DNA of 64,000 bases from Danio rerio (GCF_049306965.1 NC_133178.1:67237001-67301000), one strand, 5' to 3'; numbered from the stretch's first letter, positions 11,137 to 22,653 are shown. Numbers and translations are program-made. The notes: generated by a model not told the origin, from the letters alone.

Positions 11137-11834
11137 CAGGGTTTCTGCAGGGTCTTAACATGTCTTACATCTCAAAACCCAAAATTTTGGCTTTAAAAAG
11201 TCTTAAATGTAGTGAAATATTGTGTTGTAGGTGTTAAATCTTTAATTAAACAGGTCTTAATTTTCCTTTGTTCATGTATTGCTACCAAATCTGGCCAAAA
11301 CCCAAACAATCACCAACAATCATCTCAATAAAACTTTACACTTTTTATTTAAAAGGTCATTTTAACTCTATTTATCATAATGGTTTAATTATTTTCCTTA
11401 CAGTAACATTTGTGTAAAAGTTCTCCATGTATTTACTGCTGAAGACACCGACTTGGACAGATTGTTGTGCATATATTTAGCTTATTATAGTTTTTTTTAA
11501 ACTTTTAAAACATTTGTTCAGTTTTATTTTAAAGAAGGTTTATGTTCGGAAAAAAGTGTATGGACACAAGTAGAGCTTGCTTGTTTTTACACAATATTTA
11601 AATATTTAGCTTAGAAATAAAATCTAAAATATTGAATTTTTTTATTATTAATGTAATATTGTATTATTAAGTTATTATTTATTATTATATTATATATTTT
11701 TTAGAAAGGCCAAATAAAAATCTTTTCCATCTGGGCCATTTGAAAAATTCTTTAGTCTTTAGCCCTTTAAACTTTAATTCATAATTGTCTTTAAACATCT
11801 TAAATTTAACTTGGTGAAACCTGCAGAAACCCTG
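11137..11834. repeat. non-autonomous DNA transposon in intron 1 of unit C
   Basis: Terminal inverted repeats CAGGGTTTCTGCAGG at the left and CCTGCAGAAACCCTG at the right. TATCTG occurs on both sides (11131-11136 and 11835-11840) and once in the empty site of units B and E (GGTTATCTGGCCACC). The termini look hAT-like, but only 6 bp are duplicated, so the superfamily is uncertain. Interior rich in TCTTAAA; no coding frame. Confidence 0.75.
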
Positions 11835-12379
11835 TATCTGGGCACCTTTCATTTGTGTCTCCATCTCATTCCTTCACTAAGTGCTCGTTTAACATTGATC
11901 TTTTAACTGCAAATATGCTTCTGTACACCTTTGAAGAGTCGCAAAGGCTTTTACAGTAAAACAGAATTTGGGATTAGTGTAATAGTGTAAAACTATAATA
12001 GTAGTGGAAGAGAAACCTATGTGTAACTTGTGTGAGAATATTTTGATGGTGAAACATATTTTAATAGAGTGTATATTTGTAAATGATATTAGAGAATGTT
12101 TTTATTCAGGAAATATTTGAAGGCAAATGTTTAAAAATGTGTTTTCTGGAGGAATTGTACAATATTGATCATTGATCAGACTGAAAGAGCTTATAAGACT
12201 TTATCAGTGTTGCTGTTATTTGTGTGTTTTTAACCAATTAATGATGTTTCAGAAACAGTTATGATCATCAATTATATATTGAATATTTAATACAAGTGTT
12301 GTCATGAATATAGCCAGTGCTGCTGATATAGCAATAAAATATAAATATAAGTGAACAGAATGTTAATTAGAATAATTGT

Positions 12380-12437
12380 CTCCTCCTCCAGTGAAGCTCC
12401 TCCTCCTCCAGTGAAGCTCCTCCTCCTCCAGTTCAGC
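12380..12437 (+). repeat. 20-bp minisatellite at end of intron 1, 3 copies
   Basis: Tandem TCCTCCTCCAGTGAAGCTCC units just before the exon 2 acceptor. Each is a pyrimidine tract followed by CAG, so each resembles a 3' splice site. Confidence 0.85.
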
Positions 12438-12463
12438 TGTAAACACTGTGATATTCCCATCAG

Positions 12464-12554
12464 GCTCCAGTGAAGAGTTTATTGAAGGACAGCGAGAACA
12501 TGAGTGATCCAGAACCCTGCAGAATTAAACATGAAGACACTGAACAACAAATAG
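12464..12554 (+). CDS. unit C exon 2: start codon and N-terminus
   Basis: Identical in coding content to the unit B exon 2: acceptor CCCATCAG, ATG at 12500, MSDPEPCRIKHEDTEQQI, donor ATAG|GTTGGT. In-phase candidates for its terminal exon are at 16229 and 21947; the nearer one at 15073 is collapsed. Confidence 0.8.
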
Positions 12555-12836
12555 GTTGGTGTTTATTCCTGATTCTTCATTAATCAGCCTGAAGAACAAT
12601 CATGAGGAAAAGCTTTGAACAGTTGATCTGATTTACTGTACAGAAACAAATGATTTTCTATAAAGACAGAGAGAAATAAACACACTTTCTGTTCACAAGG
12701 TCAACTATAGGGACTGAAGCTCAGTTGTCTTTTATTCCCATGTTCTGATCAAATGCTCAGTATAAGGAGGTTTGTTAAATATTTAACCCTCTGGGCTCTG
12801 AGGAGAAGTGTCGGCACTCCCTGACACCTCTGCTGA
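12555..12836 (+). other. start of unit C intron 2
   Basis: Shared with the intron 2 starts of units E and G (GTTCACAAGGTCAACTATAGGG, TTTAACCCTCTGGGCTCTGAGG). No coding signal. At 12837 it diverges into retroelement sequence. Confidence 0.5.
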
Positions 12837-13140
12837 AAAGAAGGATTGACTATGAAAGCTGGGGAGGAACCATGCCAAACTGCGAAGAACAAGGCCTGAC
12901 TGGCAGTTGCAAGTTGACCTGGGGAAGCAGTTACAGTTCCCACAGCACATAATTAACATCATTCCGACCAGACAAAATTATAATTTCTGAGTCAACAACA
13001 CAGTTGATTATGCTTACAGTGCCTTGGGAAGAGCGGATGGAAGAGGCAATTGAAAGGAAACGCTCCAAGTACTAGGAGATGGTAAAATAGTGAGCTGGAA
13101 GACTCTCTGTGAGCCAATAGAGGTGGGGTGTCAAGGGTTT
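12837..13140 (+). repeat. decayed retroelement pol fragment
   Basis: Translation of the plus strand gives pieces typical of a fish non-LTR-type pol C-terminal region (DWQLQVDLGKQLQFPQHI, then TVPWEERMEEAIERKRSKY and PIEV-GC-GF-like residues). It is a short, inactive remnant in intron 2; family not certain. Confidence 0.5.
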
Positions 13141-13585
13141 AGTTTTATTCTCTCTTGCCTTTTTTGATGGGTGCCACAGTATTTAGTGTGTTAAGGAAGA
13201 CAGCATCCATACTGCTGGTCACTACACCAGGGACATTTCCGAATGCGGGTGCATTTAGAAATAGAGAACGATCAGGTTATTTGTAAATTCGTCTTTAGTG
13301 GACGGGACGACAGTTCTACAAGTGCGATTACATCCGTGCAGATCTGCTGATTTCAGGTATACACGGCTTGTATAATAAGAGGTAGTGATCTGTTGCACTC
13401 TAGACATTGGTTTGTGTGCTACTATTCTCCCCACCGTAACTCTCCCAGGTGTGGGGAAGACAGTGAAGGTGGTCTCATCAGTTGAACTCGCAGCCGATGC
13501 ATGTGTTTGTGGGCATTCATGAGTTCATGTGGGTGTTGCTGTGTGATTTGAGTTTGAATGCTGGAAGTCATTAGTATATAATGAG

Positions 13586-14527
13586 TAAGGGTGTCACGAT
13601 CCTCCAAATCCTCGATTCCATTACATTTTAGATTCTAAAGGCAGGATTCGATTTTTGATTATGAATAATTAATGACCAATTAATTATTTGTAGCCTACCG
13701 TTTAAACCACCTGACCTGCATGGTCTTTGTTTTACCCATAAACAAATCATACAGTAAATGAATAAAGGCAAGATACACACATAATTACCACCTGTCAATC
13801 ACTTTTCCTGCGGGACTCGTGAATAGGCAGTGATCTGTGTCGTTATAATGGCGTCGGTGAAAAAGACGCACAACCAACAGGAACCAGCCAACAGTATCTG
13901 AGGTGTTCGCTAAAATGACAAAGTACAAGTGAGTGAAAGATTGAAGCAGTCCTCTGACTGCCTGGACCTGCTCTCTCGAGCGCATGGCTGTGTGTGCGTC
14001 TGTGTGTGTGTGGTCACGTGATGTGCATTTTCAGAGGTAGAGAGGATGGAGGGCTGCTCAGAAATGCTACACGCCACTGTGGATGTCAAATCGTTGTCGT
14101 TCTAAAATGCCGTTTAAAAACAAAGACAGTGTAAACAGGGCCTGAGTGTGTACTTTTCCCCAGCGGATTTGCAGGCGGAGGATCGCGATGCCGGTGTTGT
14201 CTATCGGACGAACCGTACGTAATACGTACATAGCAGAGCTTGCGTGTTTTTTTTTTGTCGACAACACGAACGTTGAACATAACTAACTGGAAATCCAAAA
14301 TGCTTCCACACCGGCGACTTCATTGAAAGAGGAGAGGGTTTAAGCTCTGTCGACGGGTCTCCTGCTTCTGCAGTTTAACAAGCACTTCAACAAGCCGGTT
14401 TTTTCCCGCTTGGCAAGCCAAGCTAACGTGACATGCGGGCGTGGCAGCATCGACGATTCTATTTTTTGATTCGATAATCGAAATTGAGCATAAATTTCGA
14501 TTAAAAATTGAAATCTTGACACCCCTA
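13586..14527. repeat. hAT non-autonomous transposon, 942 bp, exact target duplication
   Basis: Starts TAAGGGTGTCACGATC and ends TTGACACCCCTA, an inverted pair. Flanked by perfect 8-bp ATAATGAG at 13578-13585 and 14528-14535. The empty site is preserved in the paralogous intron at about 15790 (GCGGATAATGAGCTCAGACTG). No transposase; short frames inside are not genes. Confidence 0.85.
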
Positions 14528-14535
14528 ATAATGAG

Positions 14536-15072
14536 CTCAGACTGTCGAGTTCTGCACTGTTTATGTCATGTGGATCACTAAACCAGAGAACATTTGTTTT
14601 CTGTTGGCTCATTTAAAGGTGCACAAGTCAGGTCTCTCGTTTCTGTTAACTAAATATTCAATTCAATCATTTTTTAGCGCTTTTACACTGTATATTCTGT
14701 CAAAGCAGCTTTACATAAAAGTTCTGGTAAATTGAAACCGTGTCAGTCCAGTTTTCAGAGTACATTCGTGGAGATTCAGCTCTTTATTCTGATGTATTTG
14801 CCTGTCAGGCGCAGAATGATTAAGCATTTCCTATCAGTTTTTTATTTTATTTTACAAAAACATAATTTTGTTGCAATCATGAATGTATAAAAATAAAATT
14901 AGGCCCTTTACAAATGTGAACTCAGATTAAATCCAAACTAAACATGATCTGATTTATTTTACATTAATGTGCACCAACATTACAGTTTGTGTAGTCGGTG
15001 TTTCCAGTGTCTTTCATAGAAACTCATCAAAAGCTGAAGTGACTCACTAAAAACTGCACTTTTCTATTTTAG
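14536..15072 (+). other. ZNF-type intron preceding collapsed exon
   Basis: Matches the intron flanks that precede other terminal exons (AAACCAGAGAACATTTG near 14579; CATGATCTGATTTATTTTAC near 14942). It shares much of its length with 15700-16228, so intron plus exon was tandemly duplicated. No exon inside. Confidence 0.55.
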
Positions 15073-15265
15073 ACCTGATTAAAGAGTATGAGGAGATTAC
15101 AGAGGAGGAACATCATGTCAAAGTTGAGGACAAAACTCATTTACAGACTGATGGTATTTTCAAAAGGAGAGACAAGAGTTGTTTTTCCTGAGTTTGAGAG
15201 GAAAAAGCAGCCTTGAGATTCACATGAGGATCCCCACTGGAGAGAGACCATAGACATGATCAGTG
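15073..15265 (+). pseudogene. collapsed ZNF terminal exon
   Basis: Begins after a T-rich acceptor (CTATTTTAG) with DLIKEYEEITEEEHHVKVEDK in the usual phase, and reaches FKRRDKSCF. It then hits an in-frame stop (TGA near 15189) inside what is left of one finger (GGAAAAAGCAGCCTTGAGAT, CACATGAGGATCCCCACTGG), and passes directly to the family's 3' end GAGAGACCATAGACATGATC. All other fingers are gone, so the array contracted to one broken repeat. Not expected to make a DNA-binding protein. Confidence 0.75.
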
Positions 15266-16228
15266 ATAGACAGGGATGCTCATGTTGACCGTTTAACCGT
15301 TAACCAAAAGGATGCAGTTTTAACCGATTAATGGTATCAGTTTAATATTGTATTTTTAATATTATCAGTATTTTCTTTGCATAGACTGAGCCGATCTAAT
15401 CCTGTTTATATGAATTGAACTGCTCCCGATCAGGTTTGAGCTACCAGAGCTGTTGCTATGACAACAACTTTCAGATCAGCTTTAAAGAACGAAACGATCC
15501 TGGATCGTGTCAAATCGTCAATATCCAGCTAACTGAGTAATCCACGTACAAAGAATGGACCCCTGGCTGGGTTCTGAAATGTACAACTCGTGTGACACAT
15601 CATCCTCTGAACAAATCGGAATTCAGTCATGGTGGTCTTCTGAGGTTATATGGGTCCTAATTTCATCATATTCCTGAAGATAAAAATTAAACTTCTCTCT
15701 ATTGATGAACCCACAGCAGATATGTGTTCGTGAGTTCACATGGGTGTCATGTGATTTGTGTTTAAATGCATGAGACATGAACATATTAGCGGATAATGAG
15801 CTCAGACTGTAGAGTTCTGCATTGTTCATTTCATGTGGATTACTAAACCAGAGAACATTAGTTTTCAAAAAGAGTTGGCTGATTTAAAGGTGCAGATGTC
15901 AGGTCTGTCATTTCTGTTATCTAAATATTCGTGGAGATTCAGCTCTTTATTCTGACGCATATGCCGGTCAGGCACAAGATGAACACGTATTCCCTATATG
16001 CTTTATTAATTTAACAAAACCATAACATTGTTGCACTTATGAATATATACAAATAAAAACAGGCCCTTTACAAACGTGAACTCAGATTAAATCAAAACTA
16101 AACTTGATAGATTTATATTACATTAATGGGCACCAACATTAGTTTGTGTAGTCGGTGTTTCCAGTGTCTTCACTTCAGCTTTTGATGAGTTTCTATGACT
16201 TACTAAAAACTCAACCTTTTTATTTCAG
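15266..16228 (+). other. spacer and intron before exon C2
   Basis: The first part (15266-15600) carries TGACCGTTTAACCGTTAACC and following sequence that recurs at 23020 and 40017 after other ZNF exons. The rest duplicates the intron at 14540-15070. No gene seen. Confidence 0.5.
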
Positions 16229-16803
16229 ACCTAATTGAAGAGTATGAGCAGATTAAAGAGGAGGAACATCACGTCAACATTGAAGAAAATTATTTACAGA
16301 CTGATGGTATTTTGAAAAGTACAGACAAGAACCGTTTCACCTGCACTCAGTGTGGAAGGAGTTTGGCAAGACTAAGCAATCTTAAGGTTCACATGAGGAT
16401 CCACACTGGAGAGAAACCATACACATGCCCTCATTGTGGGAAGAACTTCAGCCGAAGACCATCCCTTTATAGACACCTGAAAATCCACACTGGAGAGAAA
16501 CCATACACGTGCACTCAATGTGGGAGGAGTTTCATCCAATCGGCACACCTTAATCAACACATAAGGATCCACACTGGAGAGAAACCATTCACATGCACTC
16601 AGTGTGGGAACACTTTCAACCACTCGTCATCCTTTAATCTACACATGAAGAGCCACACTGGTATACGAGAGTATATGTGCCTTGAGTGTGATAAGAGTTT
16701 TATCACAGCTGGAGACTTAAAACGGCACCAGAGGATTCACACTGGAGAGAAACCGTACAAGTGTTCACATCCGTACAAAAAAAAAAGAACTGCGGTAAAC
16801 TGA
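16229..16803 (+). CDS. C2H2 zinc-finger terminal exon C2 (5 fingers, 3' end broken by transposon)
   Basis: Acceptor TTTTTATTTCAG ends at 16228; the exon encodes [21 protein letters not shown] in phase with exon 2 at 12464. Five complete fingers follow, the fifth being the family's [23 protein letters not shown]-type finger after a TGIRE linker. The sixth starts YKCSH and is then cut by a nested transposon block beginning about 16770, which adds PYKKKRTAVN and a stop. The missing finger sequence resumes at about 17936. The first two fingers are close to those of exon B1 (RSLARxSNLKVH), suggesting common descent. It could still encode a five-finger protein if spliced to exon 2. Confidence 0.7.
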
Positions 16804-17207
16804 TGTAAAACAGCAGTATATAGTAGTATAACTGCAGTAAAATAAAGTACAATTGCAAAATTGCAATACAATGAAGTATAAACACAGTTCAAACACAGTA
16901 CAGTGTAGTACAACAGCAGTATAAGTTGCGGTAAACTCACACTACAGCAGCACAAGTGCAGGAAAGACTGATATGCTGAGGGTGTGGTTAGAACTGTCTT
17001 GCTCTTGTGTTACAAGGAGTTTGTTCTTCAACATCTTTCAAGAATATTTTGTTCTTTTTTTCCAAGGATGTTTTTTTGGATTCGAGTAATTTTTTAGTCT
17101 AGTTTATAGTTCTAGTAGTTTCTAGTTCATTTGCAAAAATGAATTATAAAAGAATAACTGCAGGGAACTGAACAGTACAACAGCAACTATAACGCAATTA
17201 AGTAAAG

Positions 17208-17402
17208 CAGGGGTCACCAAACTTGTTCCTGGAGGGCCGGTGTCCTGCAGATTTTAGCTCCAACCCTGATCAAACACACCTGAACAAGCTACTGAAGGTC
17301 TTACTTGGTATACTTGAAACATCCAGGCAGGTGTGTTGAGGGAAGTTGGAGCTAAACCCTGCAGGGACACCAGCCCTCCAGGACCAGGATTGGTGACCCC
17401 TG
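17208..17402. repeat. palindromic hAT MITE, exact 8-bp target duplication
   Basis: CAGGGGTCACCAAACTTGTT to TTGGTGACCCCTG, flanked by perfect AAGTAAAG at 17200-17207 and 17403-17410. Confidence 0.9.
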
Positions 17403-17439
17403 AAGTAAAGTCTGCATTACAACTGAAGTAACATTAAAT

Positions 17440-17825
17440 CAGGGGTGTCCAAACTCGGTCCTGTAGGGCCGGTGTCCAGCTGAGTTTAGCTTCAACACAC
17501 CTGCCAGGAAGTTTCTAGTACAGGGGTGGGCAATCTCGGTCCTGGAGGGCCGGTGTCCTGCACAGTTTAGCTCCAACCCTATTCAAACAGACCTCCCTAT
17601 AGAGTTCTAGTGATCTTAAAGACACTGATTACTTTGTTCAGGTGTGTTTAACTAGTGTTGGAACAAAACTCTGCAGGGACACCAGCCCTCGAGGATCAAG
17701 CTTACCCATCCCTGTTCTAGTATATCTAGTAAGAGCTTAATTAGCTGGTTCAGGTGTGTTTGATTAGGGTTGGAGCTAAACTCTCTAGGACACCGGCACT
17801 CCAGGACCGAGTTTGGACATCCCTG
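17440..17825. repeat. palindromic hAT MITE interrupted by a second hAT MITE
   Basis: Outer copy runs CAGGGGTGTCCAAACTCGG to GAGTTTGGACATCCCTG and is flanked by perfect CATTAAAT repeats (17432-17439, 17826-17833). It is split by the insertion at 17521-17714. Confidence 0.9.
17521..17714. repeat. nested hAT MITE
   Basis: CAGGGGTGGGCAATCTCGG to AAGCTTACCCATCCCTG, flanked by perfect TTCTAGTA at 17513-17520 and 17715-17722. A second member is at 62566-62747. Confidence 0.9.
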
Positions 17826-17935
17826 CATTAAATAAACTGAGAGGGCTCTTACAAAAAATAACTGCAGTTTTTTAGTTAACTTCTGGAAAACTGCAATATT
17901 CTTTAAAAAGAACGGTAGTAATTTTTTTGTAAGGG

Positions 17936-18340
17936 CACTTTGACGAGGTTTAATCAGTTCATAAATCTGAACACACATGAAATGATTCACACTGGAGAGC
18001 AACCGTACACATGCACTCAATGTGAGAAGAGTTTCAGCCACTCATCAAACCTAAATAAACACCTGAAGATCCACACCGGTATACGAGAGTATATGTGCTT
18101 TGAGTTTAAGAATACTTTTAATACAGCTGGACACTTAAAACAGCACCAGAGGATTCTGGAGTGAAACCTGAAAAGACATGGGAGGATTCACACTGCAGAG
18201 AAACCATACACATGCACTCTGGGAAGAGTTTCAGCCAATCATCACACCCTAATCTAGTGCCTTGAGTGTAAGAAGACTTTTATTACAGCTAGAGATGTGA
18301 AACGGCACCAGAGGATTCACACTGGTGAGAAACAATTAGT
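17936..18340 (+). pseudogene. severed 3' part of ZNF exon C2
   Basis: Continues the finger region cut by the transposon block. One frame (17943-18164) gives a half finger (TRFNQFINLNTHEMIH), one full finger ([23 protein letters not shown]) and a degenerate one in which the second Cys is replaced (YMCFEFKNTFNTAGHLKQHQRI), then a stop. Further decayed finger pieces in other frames follow to 18340 (CAGCCAATCATCACACCCTA; AAACGGCACCAGAGGATTCA). It has no acceptor or start of its own. Confidence 0.75.
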
Positions 18341-19261
18341 TTCTACTAGGGAGGCTCATATTTAACTGTAAACTTGCAGGGTGTTAACATGTGTAACCAC
18401 ACGTGCCTACAGACATATAGTGATGGTATACTGTTTTCCAACACTGGTACTCCTGTACTGCAGTTTGTGGGGTTGTAAATGTGTGAAGCTTCTTTCATGT
18501 ACTGCTAAAAACAATGATGGCGGCTGAGAGAGAAAGTAATTCAAACATCTTGTAAGCAGCACCACTGCGGCACATCACAACTTTACATGGATTTCTATTA
18601 GCTGTGGACAGACACTAAATGGTGCAGATGTGTGCAAACTCATAGAAAAGATGTGGTGTGATGAGGTGGGCTTCTGGTTTGGTGTGTGCCTCCCTCCGAG
18701 TCTTTAAAATATCTCAGCGAGTGATTGCACAGGTGCGGATATATCTGTACAGCTCTGCTGCTCTACTTTCCAGGGTATTGGGGGTTGTTTCCAACTGCTT
18801 AAATGAACTTAATAAGAACATTATTCCAGCCAGAGTTTGTTCAAAATGATGTAATCTGTTTATTCTTCAATTTGGTTTGCAGTATACCAAGGCTTTAAGT
18901 GTGGGAAGCTGATTCATTTGTCTTGTGTTGTTGCTTCTTTTATTAATAAAGTTTCTTTACTTTCAAGTTCAAGATTCTTCGTAGTCTACATTTACTTTTT
19001 TTAGAATACAAACTTGATAAATATTTTATGACTTCTGCAGAGAGAATTAGGGCACCAACTATTCTAATAAAGCTAATTGGTCAATTGCTTTGGCCTTTTC
19101 GTATGTTGACGTTGTCCAATGAATATTTCAGACATCAATTTATGATTTGCACTAATCATTATATAAAAAGGATCATCATTGTCTTGTTTATTAATCACCT
19201 CAAAGGACTGCCTTAAAGTCAGTGAGAACTAAACGTTGTTTAGACATTTTTTTTATTGTTT
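18341..19261 (+). other. 3' flank of unit C with poly(A) signal
   Basis: Non-coding copy of the duplicated 3' flank (compare 2130-2760): GAGTCTTTAAAAT near 18697, GTACAGCTCTGCTGCTC near 18746, and AATAAA at 18945-18950, the best poly(A) signal for the upstream exons. No gene seen. Confidence 0.55.
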
Positions 19262-21180
19262 TCAGTGTGTTGATGTACTTCCAGTCGAAACTCCTTGAGG
19301 AGACTCGCAAGAAACTCTCAGTCTCAGCAGGGAACCCCAGACTTTCCTCTTCCTAGAAACTTCTTCACCAGGTTCCCAGTGTCTCAAGTAGAGACACAAG
19401 TCTATCCTGTCCTGGGTCTTCACTGAGGTCTTTACCCGGTGGGACAAGCCCAGAACACCTTCCTATGTAGGAGTCCAGGAGATTCCTGAGACAGCAGCAG
19501 TTGTACTGTGAGTTCCTCACAGGTGACTAGTTCCTCAACCTATTTCTGAGGGTGCACCCTGCCATGCTTTGAAAGAAACAATTTTTGGATATTTGTATTC
19601 AACATCTTGTCCTTTCTGTTATGACTTAAAGCTCTTGACCATAGGTGATAGCACGAACGTAGGTTAACCTGTGAATTCAGAGCTTTGCCTTTCAGCTCAG
19701 CTCCTTCTTCACCACAATATACTGATACATCAACTGCATTACTGCTGTTGCACTGATCTGCCTTTCAATCTCACATTCAGTCCTTCCCTCACTCATGAAC
19801 AAAACTGCAGATACTTGAACTCCACTTGGGTTAAGTACTCTCCTCCAAGCTGAAAACGACAAGCCACCTTTTTCCAGTTGAGCACCATGCCCTCTGTCTT
19901 GAAGATGCTGATTCTCATCCCTGCCACTTCACACTGGGCACTAAACTTCCCAGTGCGTGCCAAAGGTCCATGTCCCATGAAACCAAAAGGACAATATCAT
20001 CTGCAAAAAGCAGAGATGGAATTATGTGGTTGCTGAACCAGACCCCCTCTGGTCCTAGGCTGCCCCTTGAAATTCTGTCCATAAATATAATGATCAGAAC
20101 TGGTGACCGAAGGCAGCCCTGCTGGAGTCCAACATCCACTGGGAATAAGTCAGAATTATTGTGGGTTTTAGCAGATTCTTAAAGTATTCCATCCACTGTC
20201 TGACATACATGCCCAGTCAAGGTCAACAACTCCCCACTTCTACTGTGAACCGTGTTGGTGGGGAACTGCTTTCACATCCTGGGGTGCTGATTGGTTTGCC
20301 AGAATCTCTTTGCAGCTGACAGGTAGTCTTCTTTCATGGTCTCCCTGAACTTTTCCCAGGTACAAGTTTATTGCTTCCACAACCCGTCAGGCTACCGCTT
20401 GCTTGAGCTGTCAGTACCTATCAGCTGCCTCAGGAGTCCTACAAGCAAACCAAACCTGGTAGGGCTCCTTCAGCTTAATAACATACCTTATTTGGAATCA
20501 AATGGATCCAACTCACTGCCAGGTGGTGATCAGCTAGCAGCTCGGCCATTTTCTTTATTCAACGGTCTTAGTCATTGATGGACACCCTTATGCTTAAACA
20601 TGGTGTTTGTTATAGTCAAGCTAACAAGCAAAGAGTACCAATCAATTTAGATTAGGTAGGCTGTTCTTCCCAGGTATCACTGTCAGTACCTACACAGGCA
20701 GGAAATTTACAGTGAGTGACTTATCCCTAACCCAATTGTCCAGGAAGGTAACCCTCTTGTTCCCCGGGGGCCAACTCCAGCACACAGCAGCTAAGTTTGA
20801 GTGCTATATGCAAGCCCACACCAGCCCACTCTCACCATGTGCAACTCCAGAGTAGGAAGTTGTGTTCCATAGTCTAAACTGGGTGTGGAATTAAGCTTGA
20901 CTCTCCTCAGTATCGTTCAACCTCCCACACAAGCTCAGGCTCATTACCCCCCAGTGAGGTGATATTCCATGTCCCAAGAGCCAGTTTCTGTGTTTGATCA
21001 GGTTGTCGTAGTCTCGACCTTTATACCACCACCTGTTACGCGTTGCACTGGCTCCTTATGGCAGTGAGCCTACAGGAGGACACTCCTATGTCACTACTTC
21101 AGGCTGGCTTCCATGGGATAAAACCCAGTTACCAGGCACTCGCATGCAAGTCCCAACCCCAGGCTTGACTCTAAGGTGAG
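19262..21180 (-). mobile_element. degraded LINE (non-LTR retrotransposon) with RT remnant
   Basis: The minus strand encodes reverse-transcriptase residues typical of fish LINEs: DVGLQQGCLRSPVL and IPSLLFADDIVLL (catalytic FADD near 20000-20020), then EGMVLNWKKV (19793-19978) and, near the 3' end, a KRKVWGSLLRL C-terminal motif (19262-19447). Frames are interrupted throughout, so the copy is dead. Three other minus-strand fragments of the same family lie at 37.3-38.6, 41.0-41.4 and 54.2-54.5 kb. I do not name the clade; Rex or L2-like is possible. Confidence 0.7.
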
Positions 21181-21946
21181 GCTCTGGCTGTGTTGTATTG
21201 GGTGACATCATGGTCCTAGAACCTGTTTACTTTTGTATTTGGAGACCCTGCCAGGGGCATCTAGCGCCTGAAAACATAGTTCTTAGAATCACTCAGACAC
21301 TTAAACCCCTTCACTACAAGGTGGCAGTTATGGAGAGGAAATTGCAAATTATTAGGGGCCAAGCAGTGAAGCTCTCGAGACCTACTTGATTTCAGACAGA
21401 CAACCCTCCATACTAAATGACCAGGTGAGAGCCCTGGGCTCAAGTATCTCAGAGCTCAGGTTTCTCTCCCAGGACAGCATGCCAAACCTGCAATTAGTAT
21501 CAAGCAGTAGCTAAGTGTGAACTCTTGAAGTGAAGATTTTATAAAGTAATTTTGAGTGGATCATGTGTTATGGTTGATCGCGGCTGGTCTCACATTAACA
21601 ATCATCTATAAATCAATCAGATGAATTCAGGCCTACAAAAAATAGCCTATTTTGTCTGACCTCCTTTATCTTCGTTTTTGAAGAATCCTCCATCTACCTC
21701 ATCTCCCCCTTTCCCTCCTTTACCAGGGGTTAAGCTCCTACCTGATATCCGACACCCTTCTATGCTAAATGACCAGCTCAAGTATCTCCAAGCTCAGGGT
21801 TCTCTTACGGGACAGCACGCCAAACCTGTTGTTAGTATTAAGTGTAAACTTGAAAGTTGTTGCCGGTGTTTCCAGTGTCTTTTCACTTCAGCTTTTGATG
21901 AGTTTCTATGACTTACTAAAAACTCAACTTTTTTTATTTATTTCAG
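21181..21946 (+). other. repeat-derived spacer and acceptor of exon D
   Basis: Two diverged copies of one segment (CTAAATGACCAG ... GGACAGCAYGCCAAACCTG) at about 21410-21500 and 21760-21840. The second joins directly to ZNF intron sequence (GGTGTTTCCAGTGTCTTTTC). An acceptor TTTATTTCAG ends at 21946. No exon 2 or promoter is found between 16.8 kb and here. Confidence 0.5.
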
Positions 21947-22653
21947 ACTTAACTGAAGAGGAAGAGGAGAGTAAAGAGGAGGAACATCATGTCCAATTTG
22001 AGAAAACTCATTCAGAGACTGATGGTATTTTGAAAAGGAAAGACAAGAATCGTTTCATCTGCACTCAGTGTGGAAAGAGTTTGGGAGGCAAAAGCAGTCT
22101 TAAGATCCACATGATGATCCACACCGGAGAGAAACCATTCACCTGCACTCAGTGTGGGAAGAGATTTTGCCAATTATCACACCTTAATCAACACATGATG
22201 ATCCACACTGGAGAGAAACCATACATGTGCACTCAGTGTGAGAAAAGTTTCTGCCAGTCATCACACCTAAATAAACACATGATGATCCACACTGGAGAGA
22301 AACCGTTCACATGCACTCAGTGTGGGAAGCGTTTGGGAAGCAAAAACAGTCTTCAGATTCACACGATGACCCACACTGGAGAGAAACCATTTACATGCAC
22401 TCAGTGTGGGAAGAGTTTCAGTCAATCGTCAAACCTTAATCAACACATGCAGATCCACACTGGAGAGAAACCATTCGCGTGCACTCAGTGTGGGAAGAGT
22501 TTCAGCCACTCGTCACATCTTCATAAACACATGATGATCCACACTGGAGAGATATCATTCACATGCACTCAATGCGGGAGGAGTTTCAGCAAATCATCAT
22601 CCCTTAGTCTACACATGAGGATCCACACTGGTGTTAGAGTATATGTGCTTTGA
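21947..22653 (+). CDS. C2H2 zinc-finger terminal exon D (7 fingers, truncated by 2-nt loss)
   Basis: Phase-1 start encoding DLTEEEEESKEEEHHVQFEK, followed by seven intact fingers joined by TGEKP. After the seventh the frame reads TGVRVYVL and stops at 22651. Related exons read TGVREYMCFDCE here; the loss of two bases from a GAGAG run (near 22634) explains the shift. The next frame (22655-22801) continues with [20 protein letters not shown] and YTCSHCDKKFRDLQSPKTHERIH, so two C-terminal fingers have been cut off. It has no nearby promoter or exon 2; the closest is at 12464, with several exons between. It could be an alternative last exon or an orphan. The seven fingers themselves carry no damage. 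Confidence 0.7.

Larger units (their letters stand above)
16770..17935. mobile_element. composite DNA-transposon insertion inside a ZNF exon
   Basis: The block separates two halves of one finger region: GTGTTCACA before it and CACTTTGACGAGGTTTAATC after it. The outer element starts CCGTACAAAAAAAAAAGAAC and ends GTAATTTTTTTGTAAGGG, an approximate inverted pair. It is rich in AACTGCAGTAA-type motifs. Three hAT MITEs lie inside it (17208-17402, 17440-17825, and 17521-17714 nested in the second). The outer family is not identified. Confidence 0.65.
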
